The position numbers and the translations under genes were made by a program. Under the pieces are notes generated by a model. The model had not been told where the DNA came from, did no database searches, and saw nothing but the letters and a program-made list of their open reading frames with translations. From Acinetobacter halotolerans (GTDB taxonomy: Bacteria > Pseudomonadota > Gammaproteobacteria > Pseudomonadales > Moraxellaceae): a stretch of 64,000 nt of DNA. This document shows, one piece after another, positions 26,949-35,715 of the stretch; the stretch's first letter is position 1; every line of letters starts with the position of its first letter. The stretch is from positions 1 through 64,000 of the forward strand of contig NZ_SGIM01000009.1 of assembly GCF_004208515.1 (NCBI RefSeq), given 5' to 3'.

Positions 26949-29129
26949 ATGAACCGTCGTGACTTTTTATTAAATTCAACCAAAGCATTATTTGGTACCG
27001 CTGCACTTACCAGTTTTCCAATGAGTATTCAAAAAGCCCTCGCGATTGATGCTAAGGTCGAGACTGGAACCATTAAAGACGTTAAACATGTGGTGATCTT
27101 GACCCAAGAAAATCGTTCTTTTGACAATTACTTTGGGACGTTAAAAGGGGTACGTGGCTTTGGTGATCGTTTTACCATTCCTTTAAGTGAAGGTCGTACA
27201 GTGTGGGAACAATATGATGCCAATAAAAATAAAGTTTATCCCTATCATTTAGACAGTAGCCGTGGCAATGCACAGCGGGTGAGTGGCACACCACATTCAT
27301 GGACAGATGGTCAGTATGCTTGGGATCATGGACGGATGGGCAATTGGGTGCAATATAAGCAGCCACAGTCAATGGGCTATTACAAGCAACAAGAGGTTGA
27401 ATTCCAATTCGCATTAGCCAATGCCTTTACCCTATGTGATGCATATCACTGTGCCATGCATACAGGCACCAACTCAAACCGTATGTTTATCTGGACAGGA
27501 ACCAATGGCCCAACAGGCGCCAACGTTGCCAGTGTAGTCAATGATTTGGACTCAATCGGGCCATCCACCGTTGGTTATGACTGGACCACATATCCTGAAC
27601 GCTTACAACAGGCGGGTGTAACGTGGAAGGTCTATCAAAACATGCCTGATAATTTTACCGACAATCCCTTGGCTGGTTTTAAACAATACCGTCGTGCCAA
27701 TGTGTTATCAGGTAAACCGGTGAATAATATTACCATTTGCCCAGCCTATGATCCGGCTATTGATGCCGCTCAGCCTTTGTATAAAGGGATCGCCAATACC
27801 ATGCCAGATGGTGGTTTTTTGGGTTCGTTTAAAGAAGATATTGCCAATGGACAGTTACCCCAAGTAAGTTGGTTAATTGCACCAGCAACCTATAGCGAAC
27901 ATCCTGGACCGTCTAGCCCAGTTCAAGGAGCGTGGTATATCCAAGAAACGTTAAATGCGTTAACTGAGCATCCAGAAGTATGGAGTCAGACAGTTTTCTT
28001 AATCAATTTTGATGAAAATGATGGTTTCTTTGATCATATACCTTCGCCAAGTGCACCTTCGATGGATGCTTCAGGTGTAGTACATGGCAAATCCACTTTA
28101 AGCCCAGAGCAGATGTCCTATGAGTATGCCACGCATGCCAAAGCTTCAGTAGGACAACCAAACTTTACTGATCCAAAAGTGAGTAATGGCGTGGGTGTAT
28201 ACGGCCCTGGTGTTCGAGTACCGATGTACATTATTTCCCCATGGAGTCGTGGTGGCTGGGTCAACTCTCAAGTATTTGACCATTCTTCAGTGATTCGTTT
28301 CTTGGAACAATGTTTTGATGTACAAGAACCTAATATTAGTCCGTATCGTCGTGCGGTGTGTGGGGACTTAAGCTCAGCATTTAACTTTAAAACGCCAAAT
28401 CTTTTACCTTTGCCTGATTTAGCTGGTAAGAAAACAAAAACAGAGGTTGATGCGATTCGTAAAGCTCAGGAACGCTTGGCACAGGTCAGTCGTCCTTTAA
28501 GCCAAACCTATCCTGTTCAAGACATGGGAATACGACCATCACGTGCATTGCCGTATGTTTTGCATAGCAGTGCCAAAGTCGATGTGGTTATGAAAACTGT
28601 TAAATTAATGTTCTCCAATACAGGAGCACAAGCCGCAGTATTCCATGTTTATGACAAATTGAATTTAGACGCGATCCCACGCCGTTACATGGTGGAAGCG
28701 GGGAAGCAACTCGATGATATCTGGCAGACTAAAGATCATCAATATGATCTATGGGTGTTGGGACCGAATGGTTTCCATCGCAGTTTTGCTGGGAACTTGA
28801 TACAAGCCACGCAGTTAGAAGCACTTCCAGAAATTCGCGTGTGTATGGAGGAGTGCGATTCCAAGCTTTTCTTGAAAGTGCGAAATGATGCAGCCCAAAC
28901 AGCGCAGTTGGTTGTGACAGCCAATGCTTATTTACCCAATAAAACATGGCAAATCGAAACTGCGGCGAATGAAAAAGAACTCAGTTGGGATATGTCTGAG
29001 TTTGGTGGATGGTATGATTTCACAGTCAGCATTCAAAACGAACCAAGTTATCGCCGTCGTTTTGCTGGGCGCATTGAAACCAATGAAGATTCTATTTCTG
29101 ATCCATATATGGGCTTTATTCAATCATAA
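26949..29129 (+). CDS. plc: Phosphocholine-type phospholipase C, Tat-exported
   Basis: A 726-residue secreted phosphoesterase of the acid-phosphatase-like PlcH/PlcN family. The twin-arginine signal MNRRDFLLNSTKAL precedes a hydrophobic stretch and cleavage near ALA at residue 32. The catalytic start VVILTQENRSFDNYFGTLKGVRGF is typical, as are HTGTNSNRMFIWTG and FDENDGFFDH. Two C-terminal repeats of about 90 residues match the bacterial phospholipase C C-terminal domain. It hydrolyses phosphatidylcholine-like lipids and can count as a virulence or phosphate-scavenging factor. Confidence 0.93.
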   Translation: MNRRDFLLNSTKALFGTAALTSFPMSIQKALAIDAKVETGTIKDVKHVVILTQENRSFDNYFGTLKGVRGFGDRFTIPLSEGRTVWEQYDANKNKVYPYHLDSSRGNAQRVSGTPHSWTDGQYAWDHGRMGNWVQYKQPQSMGYYKQQEVEFQFALANAFTLCDAYHCAMHTGTNSNRMFIWTGTNGPTGANVASVVNDLDSIGPSTVGYDWTTYPERLQQAGVTWKVYQNMPDNFTDNPLAGFKQYRRANVLSGKPVNNITICPAYDPAIDAAQPLYKGIANTMPDGGFLGSFKEDIANGQLPQVSWLIAPATYSEHPGPSSPVQGAWYIQETLNALTEHPEVWSQTVFLINFDENDGFFDHIPSPSAPSMDASGVVHGKSTLSPEQMSYEYATHAKASVGQPNFTDPKVSNGVGVYGPGVRVPMYIISPWSRGGWVNSQVFDHSSVIRFLEQCFDVQEPNISPYRRAVCGDLSSAFNFKTPNLLPLPDLAGKKTKTEVDAIRKAQERLAQVSRPLSQTYPVQDMGIRPSRALPYVLHSSAKVDVVMKTVKLMFSNTGAQAAVFHVYDKLNLDAIPRRYMVEAGKQLDDIWQTKDHQYDLWVLGPNGFHRSFAGNLIQATQLEALPEIRVCMEECDSKLFLKVRNDAAQTAQLVVTANAYLPNKTWQIETAANEKELSWDMSEFGGWYDFTVSIQNEPSYRRRFAGRIETNEDSISDPYMGFIQS

Positions 29130-29190
29130 GCGCTTTATATGTGTTTGAAATAAGCAGTCTAGGCGGATGCTAGGCTGCTTATGCTGAAAG

Positions 29191-29262
29191 CTAACGAAAA
29201 AAGAACCAGTAAACACAAAGTAAAATAATCAATAGCCAAGTGAGGAAGCCGATACGACTCAT
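29191..29262 (-). CDS. Possible 23-residue membrane miniprotein
   Basis: A short minus-strand frame starting ATG AGT CGT encodes one hydrophobic helix (GFLTWLLIILLCVYWFFF) with Arg at both ends, the layout of single-span miniproteins. The ribosome binding site is weak (TTTAAGAT) and no homologue is recalled. It lies alone between plc and a plus-strand small gene. It may be chance. Confidence 0.25.
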   Translation of the reverse strand: MSRIGFLTWLLIILLCVYWFFFR

Positions 29263-29364
29263 ATCTTAAACATAAGCACACTGAGCCTTTGCATACTGTA
29301 ACAGAGCATGCAAATTTGCCCCATTTTGCTTTGCTATATTGAGGGCACTGCAAGAAAAGAGATA

Positions 29365-30419
<1,055 letters not shown>

Positions 30420-30521
30420 TTAGCATCGTCCTCGTAAAAAATAAGTATTTGATCTCGATTATTGCGAATAAAGCATGTCAGAATGGGAAATATTAATATT
30501 AAATTGCTGATTCGAGTGACA

Positions 30522-31103
30522 ATGCCGCAATCTAGATTTGCTCAAGTTCGAGATGGAATATTACAAGGTGCAACGCAAATTGCTTCACCTAACTTTAATG
30601 CGCGTCCTGCAGAGACGGACATTCAGCTGATCGTGATTCATAATATTAGCTTGCCGCCATCTCAATTTGGTGGGGGTTATATTCAACAATTCTTTCAGAA
30701 TCAGCTGGATTGGTCGGTACATCCTTATTTTCAAACCATCGAAGGTATGCAAGTTTCAGCGCATCTGCTGATTTTACGCACAGGCGAAGTGATTCAATTT
30801 GTCAATTTTAATAACCGGTCTTGGCATGCAGGTCGTTCTAGTTATTTAGCCCAACCAGAATGTAATGATTATTCGATTGGCATTGAGCTAGAGGGGAGTG
30901 ATGATTTGCCGTTTGAACCAGAACAGTATCAGTCACTGGTCGAGGTGGTACAGATATTACGTCAAGCTTATCCCAAAATCCAAAATCATCTTGCAGGTCA
31001 TTCTGATATTGCACCTAAACGTAAAACAGATCCAGGTTTGCACTTTGATTGGTCGCTGTTCCGTCGTTTGCTAGCGATTCAGGCAAGCTCTAAAAAAACA
31101 TGA
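30522..31103 (+). CDS. ampD: 1,6-anhydro-N-acetylmuramyl-L-alanine amidase
   Basis: A 193-residue cytosolic zinc amidase that cleaves anhydromuropeptides in cell-wall recycling and so indirectly tunes AmpC-type beta-lactamase induction. The zinc ligands are the His in VIHNIS, the His in GHSDIAP and the Asp in RKTDPG. Other typical segments are SWHAGRSSY and NDYSIGIELEG. The open frame starts with a TTG at 30462, but the ATG at 30522 gives the normal length. Its neighbour murJ and the distant mupP serve the same cell-wall pathways. Confidence 0.95.
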   Translation: MPQSRFAQVRDGILQGATQIASPNFNARPAETDIQLIVIHNISLPPSQFGGGYIQQFFQNQLDWSVHPYFQTIEGMQVSAHLLILRTGEVIQFVNFNNRSWHAGRSSYLAQPECNDYSIGIELEGSDDLPFEPEQYQSLVEVVQILRQAYPKIQNHLAGHSDIAPKRKTDPGLHFDWSLFRRLLAIQASSKKT

Positions 31104-31185
31104 TCGAATTTATGATTTCACAACGAAATCTATTTTTACTTTCATTACAATAACGCTTTTGAAAGATAAGCCGTAGGTGAGTGCG

Positions 31186-32727
31186 ATGGCATTGTGGCGA
31201 TCGACAGTAATTGTCAGTGCAATGACGATGTTATCCCGAGTTCTGGGATTGGTACGTGATATCGTGCTGTTGAATGTATTTGGGGCGGGCAAAGATTTTG
31301 ATACCTTTGTGGTTGCTTTTCGTATTCCCAACTTTTTTCGGCGCTTGTTTGCTGAAGGGGCATTTTCTCAAGCTTTTATTCCTGTTCTGACGGAATATAA
31401 AACCAGTCGTACCCATGCAGAAGTTCAAATTCTAATTAGTCGTGTTTTTGGTTGCTTGCTGACCGCAATGACATTGCTCACTTTTGCGGCGATGGTTGCT
31501 GCCCCTGTGATTATTTATATCTATGCGCCCGGTTTCCATAGCGATACTGAGAAGTTTAACCTTGCTGTGGATCTGTTTCGTCTAACCATCCCTTATCTGA
31601 TGTTTATGTCATTGACGGCTTTTGCCAGCAGTATTCTAAATAGTTATGGTTCGTTTGCTTCACCTGCATTTGCTCCAGTATTGCTGAATATTGCCATGAT
31701 TGCAGGAGCATGGTGGCTAACTCCCTATATGGCAGAACCGATCATGGCGCTTGGATGGGCCGTGGTGGTCGCTGGTGTTTTGCAGCTTGCCATTCAAATT
31801 CCTGAACTCTGGAAGAAAAACTTACTGATACCACCTAAAGTTGACTTTAAACACGAAGGTGTGAATCGTATCTTAAAGTTAATGTTACCTGCTTTATTTG
31901 GAGTATCTGTTACGCAAATTAACTTATTGCTAAATACGATCTGGGCATCCTTTATGCAGGATGGCTCGGTGTCATGGTTATACAGCGCAGAGCGTATGAC
32001 TGAACTGCCACTGGGTTTGATTGGGGTTGCGATCGGGACGGTGATTTTGCCATCACTCTCAGCACGCCATGCTGAACAAGATCAGAGTAAATTTAGAGGT
32101 ATGTTGGATTGGGCTGCTAAAATCATCATGCTGGTAGGGATTCCAGCCAGTATTGCTTTATTTATGCTGTCCACACCGATTATTCAAGCGCTTTTTCAAC
32201 GTGGTGAATTTACTTTAGAAGATACACAAATGACTGCTTTGGCGTTGCAGTGTATGAGTGCTGGTGTGATCTCATTTATGTTGATTAAGGTGTTTGCCCC
32301 GGGTTTCTATGCCCAGCAAGACACAAAAACACCAGTACGGGTCGGGTTAATCGCCGTGGCGACCAATGCGATTTTAAACGTGATATTTATTGGTATCTTT
32401 AAGTTGAATGGTTGGCAAGCAGAGCATATGGCGCTGGCGATGGCCTCTTCAGGTTCAGCTTTGGTCAATGCAGGTCTACTTTATTTCTATTTACACAAAC
32501 GCAATATCTATCGCTTTGGCGCGCATTGGAAAAAACTGGCATTCCAGTTTGCAGTGGCCAATCTCATCATGATTTTAGCGTTATGGTATGGCCTTACGTG
32601 GTATCAAGGTGATATTTCTCAATGGCTACGTGTGGCTGAAGTTGCTGGTTTGTGTGTGCTTGGTGTGGTGGCGTATGTTGTCGGATTATTGCTAACAGGG
32701 TTTAGACCGAGACATTTGAAATCTTAA
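31186..32727 (+). CDS. murJ: Lipid II flippase MurJ
   Basis: An inner-membrane MOP-superfamily flippase moving lipid II to the periplasm. From the ATG at 31186 (AGG 8 bases upstream) it has 513 residues with about 14 hydrophobic segments. The N-terminus MALWRSTVIVSAMTMLSRVLGLVRDIVL and the segments FFRRLFAEGAFSQAFIPV and FAPGFYAQQDTKTPVR are diagnostic. It is the last conserved gene before the capsule region and is followed by an AT-rich accessory gene. Confidence 0.96.
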   Translation: MALWRSTVIVSAMTMLSRVLGLVRDIVLLNVFGAGKDFDTFVVAFRIPNFFRRLFAEGAFSQAFIPVLTEYKTSRTHAEVQILISRVFGCLLTAMTLLTFAAMVAAPVIIYIYAPGFHSDTEKFNLAVDLFRLTIPYLMFMSLTAFASSILNSYGSFASPAFAPVLLNIAMIAGAWWLTPYMAEPIMALGWAVVVAGVLQLAIQIPELWKKNLLIPPKVDFKHEGVNRILKLMLPALFGVSVTQINLLLNTIWASFMQDGSVSWLYSAERMTELPLGLIGVAIGTVILPSLSARHAEQDQSKFRGMLDWAAKIIMLVGIPASIALFMLSTPIIQALFQRGEFTLEDTQMTALALQCMSAGVISFMLIKVFAPGFYAQQDTKTPVRVGLIAVATNAILNVIFIGIFKLNGWQAEHMALAMASSGSALVNAGLLYFYLHKRNIYRFGAHWKKLAFQFAVANLIMILALWYGLTWYQGDISQWLRVAEVAGLCVLGVVAYVVGLLLTGFRPRHLKS

Positions 32728-32773
32728 ATAATGAATGTCTCTTAGTATTTAAATAGTATGTAAGGAAATAACA

Positions 32774-33961
32774 GTGATTATACGAATAGTTTTTTTATAT
32801 ATAATATTGATACTAAGTAGACAAGTTTATGCTCAAGATCCATTGATATTAGGAGCAGAAGCATATCTCTCTCTTGATACTTGGAATACAAATGAAAGAT
32901 ATAATGCGTCACATGCATTAATGGTACCTTTGCACTACGCTTACAAACATAATAACCAGCCCTTGAAAAAAGATTTTGAATCAAATGTGAGTCGATTTTT
33001 GAAGGTGGGAAAAAATGAGATAAATATAAGAAAGAAAGAGGAGCGACTAAGCGGGTTACAATATTTATATTTTTTAAGTGAGTATGTGGGTTTAAATGAA
33101 AATAAAGAATTAGCTGACTATTTACTTATACAAGTTAGGGGGATTTGGAATGATATTCCTGCATGGCAATGGGGGCGAGAACCTTTTAATAATATGAAAG
33201 AAAGAATTTCATGGAAGCTGCAGGCGAACAAAGATGTTGGGTATAAAAGAATTATTATTGATGAAGAGTTCTTTAGTTTTGGAATCGCTGCTAATTTAAC
33301 CAAAATCTATCCTAAAGATCCTGTGCTAAAGGAAATAAACCAATATGCACTAGAAGTATTTAAACAGAGGAGCCATTTTGAGGATGGGCGATGGTTATTT
33401 GATAAAGGTAATTACGATGATTATAAAGATCATGCTTTTGCTGGGTATGTAAATAAATTTGTTAAAGAAAAGAGACCATTAACGGGTATGGTATCAGACT
33501 CCTCCCATTTCTTTAGAATGCCTAAAATTCTTTCATCATTGCAATACTCCTATCCGATTGGAAGTTATAACTTTAATTTATATAAAAGTTATAGAAAGGG
33601 GCTTACCAAACAATTTTTGAATAAAGTTGTCCATATTAGGGATAATAAAATATATCTAACAAATTATATGGATGGTCGAAATGGGATCTATAGATGGGAA
33701 TACCCTAGTTTGGGTAAGGGCAATGGTTATGGTCCCTATGAACTCACAGGCTCATTTAGTATAGGGTGGTGGGGATTCTTAGAAAATAAAGAAGTTAGCA
33801 ATCTTTACTACAAATATTATCGAATGCTTCGAGTAAAAGATGATAAAGGTTTATGTCAAAAGATTATAGAAGAAACAAAACAAAAACAGAGCATTCTTGA
33901 TTCTAGAAAATTTCATAATTGTGTGCGAATATATAATTCTTATATGGCCTCAAAATTATAA
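32774..33961 (+). CDS. Secreted protein of unknown function next to the capsule locus
   Basis: A 395-residue protein with a signal peptide (MIIRIVFLYIILILSRQVYA, probable cleavage before QDP). The start is GTG with AAGGAA 7 bases upstream. The mature part is rich in Trp, Tyr, Lys and Asn and mostly helical. Notable segments are DKGNYDDYKDHAFAGYV, SDSSHFFRMPKIL and YGPYELTGSFSIGWWGFL, a pattern reminiscent of helical-barrel carbohydrate-active proteins. The gene is much more AT-rich than murJ and similar in base use to the wzx-glycosyltransferase region. A periplasmic or secreted capsule-related role is a guess; no family is claimed. Confidence 0.75.
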   Translation: MIIRIVFLYIILILSRQVYAQDPLILGAEAYLSLDTWNTNERYNASHALMVPLHYAYKHNNQPLKKDFESNVSRFLKVGKNEINIRKKEERLSGLQYLYFLSEYVGLNENKELADYLLIQVRGIWNDIPAWQWGREPFNNMKERISWKLQANKDVGYKRIIIDEEFFSFGIAANLTKIYPKDPVLKEINQYALEVFKQRSHFEDGRWLFDKGNYDDYKDHAFAGYVNKFVKEKRPLTGMVSDSSHFFRMPKILSSLQYSYPIGSYNFNLYKSYRKGLTKQFLNKVVHIRDNKIYLTNYMDGRNGIYRWEYPSLGKGNGYGPYELTGSFSIGWWGFLENKEVSNLYYKYYRMLRVKDDKGLCQKIIEETKQKQSILDSRKFHNCVRIYNSYMASKL

Positions 33962-33991
33962 ATGAAACTTATTAGGTTTTGATTTTAATAT

Positions 33992-34045
33992 AAAAAGTAT
34001 CTTTCATTTTGGAGATATAAATATCTAATCTGAAAGATACTTTTT
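33992..34045. terminator. Bidirectional terminator between the secreted-protein gene and the first FKBP gene
   Basis: Arms AAAAAGTATCTTTCA and TGAAAGATACTTTTT are 15 bp and perfect. The 24-base loop can fold again (AGATAT/ATATCT). It serves two convergent genes. Confidence 0.85.
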
Positions 34046-34057
34046 AAGGCGATATGG

Positions 34058-34750
34058 TTACTTTTTAGATGAAATTTCCAGTAATTCAATATCAAAAATC
34101 AGGGTGCTATTTGGGCCAATTCCATCACCAGCACCAACTTCACCATAGGCGAGATTGGCTGGGATAAAGAAACGGCTTTTACCGCCTACCTTCATGGTTT
34201 GAACGCCTTCAGTCCAACCTGCGATCACTTGATTCAGTTGAAACTCGACAGGGTGGTTGCGTGCGATCGAACTATCAAACACGGTCCCATCAAGTAAACG
34301 CCCTTCATAATTGACTTTAACCGTAGAGCTCGCTCTCGGTGATTTACCTTTGCCCGCTTGAATGACTTGGTACTGTAAACCTGATCTGGTGGTTACAATA
34401 TTGGCCTTTTTCGCATTTTCAGCGAGAAAGGCTTTTCCTGTTTGATCATTCTTTTGAGCGATCTCTTGAAATTCAACCAGTTGCTTTGCTTCTATACGTT
34501 TTTTATATTGATTAAGCACATTTGCCATGTCTTCATCAGTCAAAGATGCTGCTTTTCCCTGTGTCGCTTCTTTCAAGCCTTGCACGAATGCATTAATATC
34601 CAAATCTTTCAGGGTATTGGCATTGCCTTTACCCATCAAATAACCGTAACTATAACCCAACTGTTCTTGTTGTGGGCTTTTTAAAGTAATTGGTGCTGCG
34701 TGAGCAATACCCATCACGGATGTTATTAAAATAAGACTTAATTTTTTCAT
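34058..34750 (-). CDS. FKBP-type peptidyl-prolyl isomerase, exported
   Basis: A 230-residue FkpA/Mip-type isomerase with a signal peptide (MKKLSLILITSVMGIAHA), an N-terminal dimerisation domain (GYSYGYLMGKGNANTL) and a C-terminal FKBP domain ([47 protein letters not shown]). The start at 34750 follows GGAAG; the open frame begins with a TTG at 34762. It is a paralogue of the next gene and probably arose by tandem duplication. Confidence 0.9.
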   Translation of the reverse strand: MKKLSLILITSVMGIAHAAPITLKSPQQEQLGYSYGYLMGKGNANTLKDLDINAFVQGLKEATQGKAASLTDEDMANVLNQYKKRIEAKQLVEFQEIAQKNDQTGKAFLAENAKKANIVTTRSGLQYQVIQAGKGKSPRASSTVKVNYEGRLLDGTVFDSSIARNHPVEFQLNQVIAGWTEGVQTMKVGGKSRFFIPANLAYGEVGAGDGIGPNSTLIFDIELLEISSKK

Positions 34751-34780
34751 TATTTCTTCCAAAATGCTTTTCCGAAAATA

Positions 34781-34802
34781 AAGGAGAGCATATGCTCTCC
34801 TT
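34781..34802 (-). terminator. Palindromic terminator after fkpA
   Basis: AAGGAGAGCA and TGCTCTCCTT flank a central TA, giving a perfect palindrome, followed on the minus strand by TTATTTT. It lies 7 bases after the stop of the gene ending at 34810. Confidence 0.7.
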
Positions 34803-34809
34803 ATATCCG

Positions 34810-35517
34810 TTATTTTACTGCAATGAGTTCGACATCAAAAACTAAAGTACTATTCGGTGGAATAGAACCAGGCACACCTTGTTCACCGTAGCCTAAGTTG
34901 GCAGGAATATAAAGTGTTGCCTTACCGCCTTCTTTCATTAATTGTAAGCCTTCAGTCCAGCCAGGTATGACTTGATTGAGCGGGAATTCGATTGGTTCAC
35001 CACGGTCATATGAACTATCAAACACAGTGCCATCGGTCAATTGACCTTTATAATGAACTTTGACGACAGACGCAGCCGTTGGTTGTTTACCTGTTCCTGC
35101 TGTAATAATTTTATATTGCAATCCTGAGGCTGTAGTTTTCACACCTTCTTTTTTCGCATTTTCAGCTAAGAAGGAGTTACCTGTTGCTTCTGCTTTCTGG
35201 GTTGCTTCGATTTGTTTTTGCTGTAATTCTTTTTGGAATTCTACATAAGCAGCTTGTAGTTCTTCCTCGGTATAGGCGGCAGGTTTTTCTGCATGGCCAT
35301 CGCGGAAACCAGTGATGAAAGCAGCTGTTTCTAATTCTGGTGGAGTTTGTTTCGCAACTTCATAACCTAAAGCATAACTGATTTTTGCGCCTGGCCCTGC
35401 ATTTTTGTCTGCTTTTGCGCCAAGTTCAGTGGTAGGGTGTTGAGTTGCATAATAAATCGGTATAAGGGCTGCTCCGCCTAAAACGGCTGCGACAATAACA
35501 GGTAAAGCTTTACTCAT
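34810..35517 (-). CDS. fkpA: FKBP-type peptidyl-prolyl isomerase FkpA (capsule locus flank)
   Basis: A 235-residue exported isomerase with an N-terminal membrane/signal segment ([21 protein letters not shown]), a Mip-like dimerisation region ([12 protein letters not shown]), a long helix rich in Gln/Glu/Lys, and a C-terminal FKBP domain with [22 protein letters not shown] and [32 protein letters not shown]. This gene marks the left border of the K locus in Acinetobacter. It probably assists folding of periplasmic proteins and has no proven capsule role. Confidence 0.93.
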   Translation of the reverse strand: MSKALPVIVAAVLGGAALIPIYYATQHPTTELGAKADKNAGPGAKISYALGYEVAKQTPPELETAAFITGFRDGHAEKPAAYTEEELQAAYVEFQKELQQKQIEATQKAEATGNSFLAENAKKEGVKTTASGLQYKIITAGTGKQPTAASVVKVHYKGQLTDGTVFDSSYDRGEPIEFPLNQVIPGWTEGLQLMKEGGKATLYIPANLGYGEQGVPGSIPPNSTLVFDVELIAVK

Positions 35518-35668
35518 GAGATGTCCAAAGGTGAGATTTTAGTAAAAAATATGGCACTGATCTTAGCATGTCTACGCTTCAGCATTGAATAACTGATCTG
35601 AAAAATGCGTGTATTTTTTATAGGGTTTATGTTTATTCAGTTTTGTTATATTTTCAAAATAAGTATAA

Positions 35669-35696
35669 AAAAGCCAGATCATGCGATCTGGCTTTT
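35669..35696 (-). terminator. Terminator of the wza-wzb-wzc transcript
   Basis: Arms AAAAGCCAGATC and GATCTGGCTTTT with the loop ATGC, about 20 bases after the wzc stop. Confidence 0.88.
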
Positions 35697-35715
35697 GCTC
35701 ATCTTTTCGGATTAA

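Noticed and set aside
26806..27006. A minus-strand frame across the small lipoprotein and the plc start
   Set aside because: It conflicts with the lipoprotein and Tat-signal frames, which have clear functional signals.
29152..29180. Hairpin AAGCAGTCTA/TAGGCTGCTT after plc
   Set aside because: No T tract on either strand; it may aid RNA stability, but calling it a terminator is not supported.
29159..29353. A 64-codon minus-strand frame upstream of the small membrane protein gene
   Set aside because: It has no ribosome binding site and overlaps the upstream region of the plus-strand gene; its hydrophobic tail is the shifted reading of the 23-residue frame.
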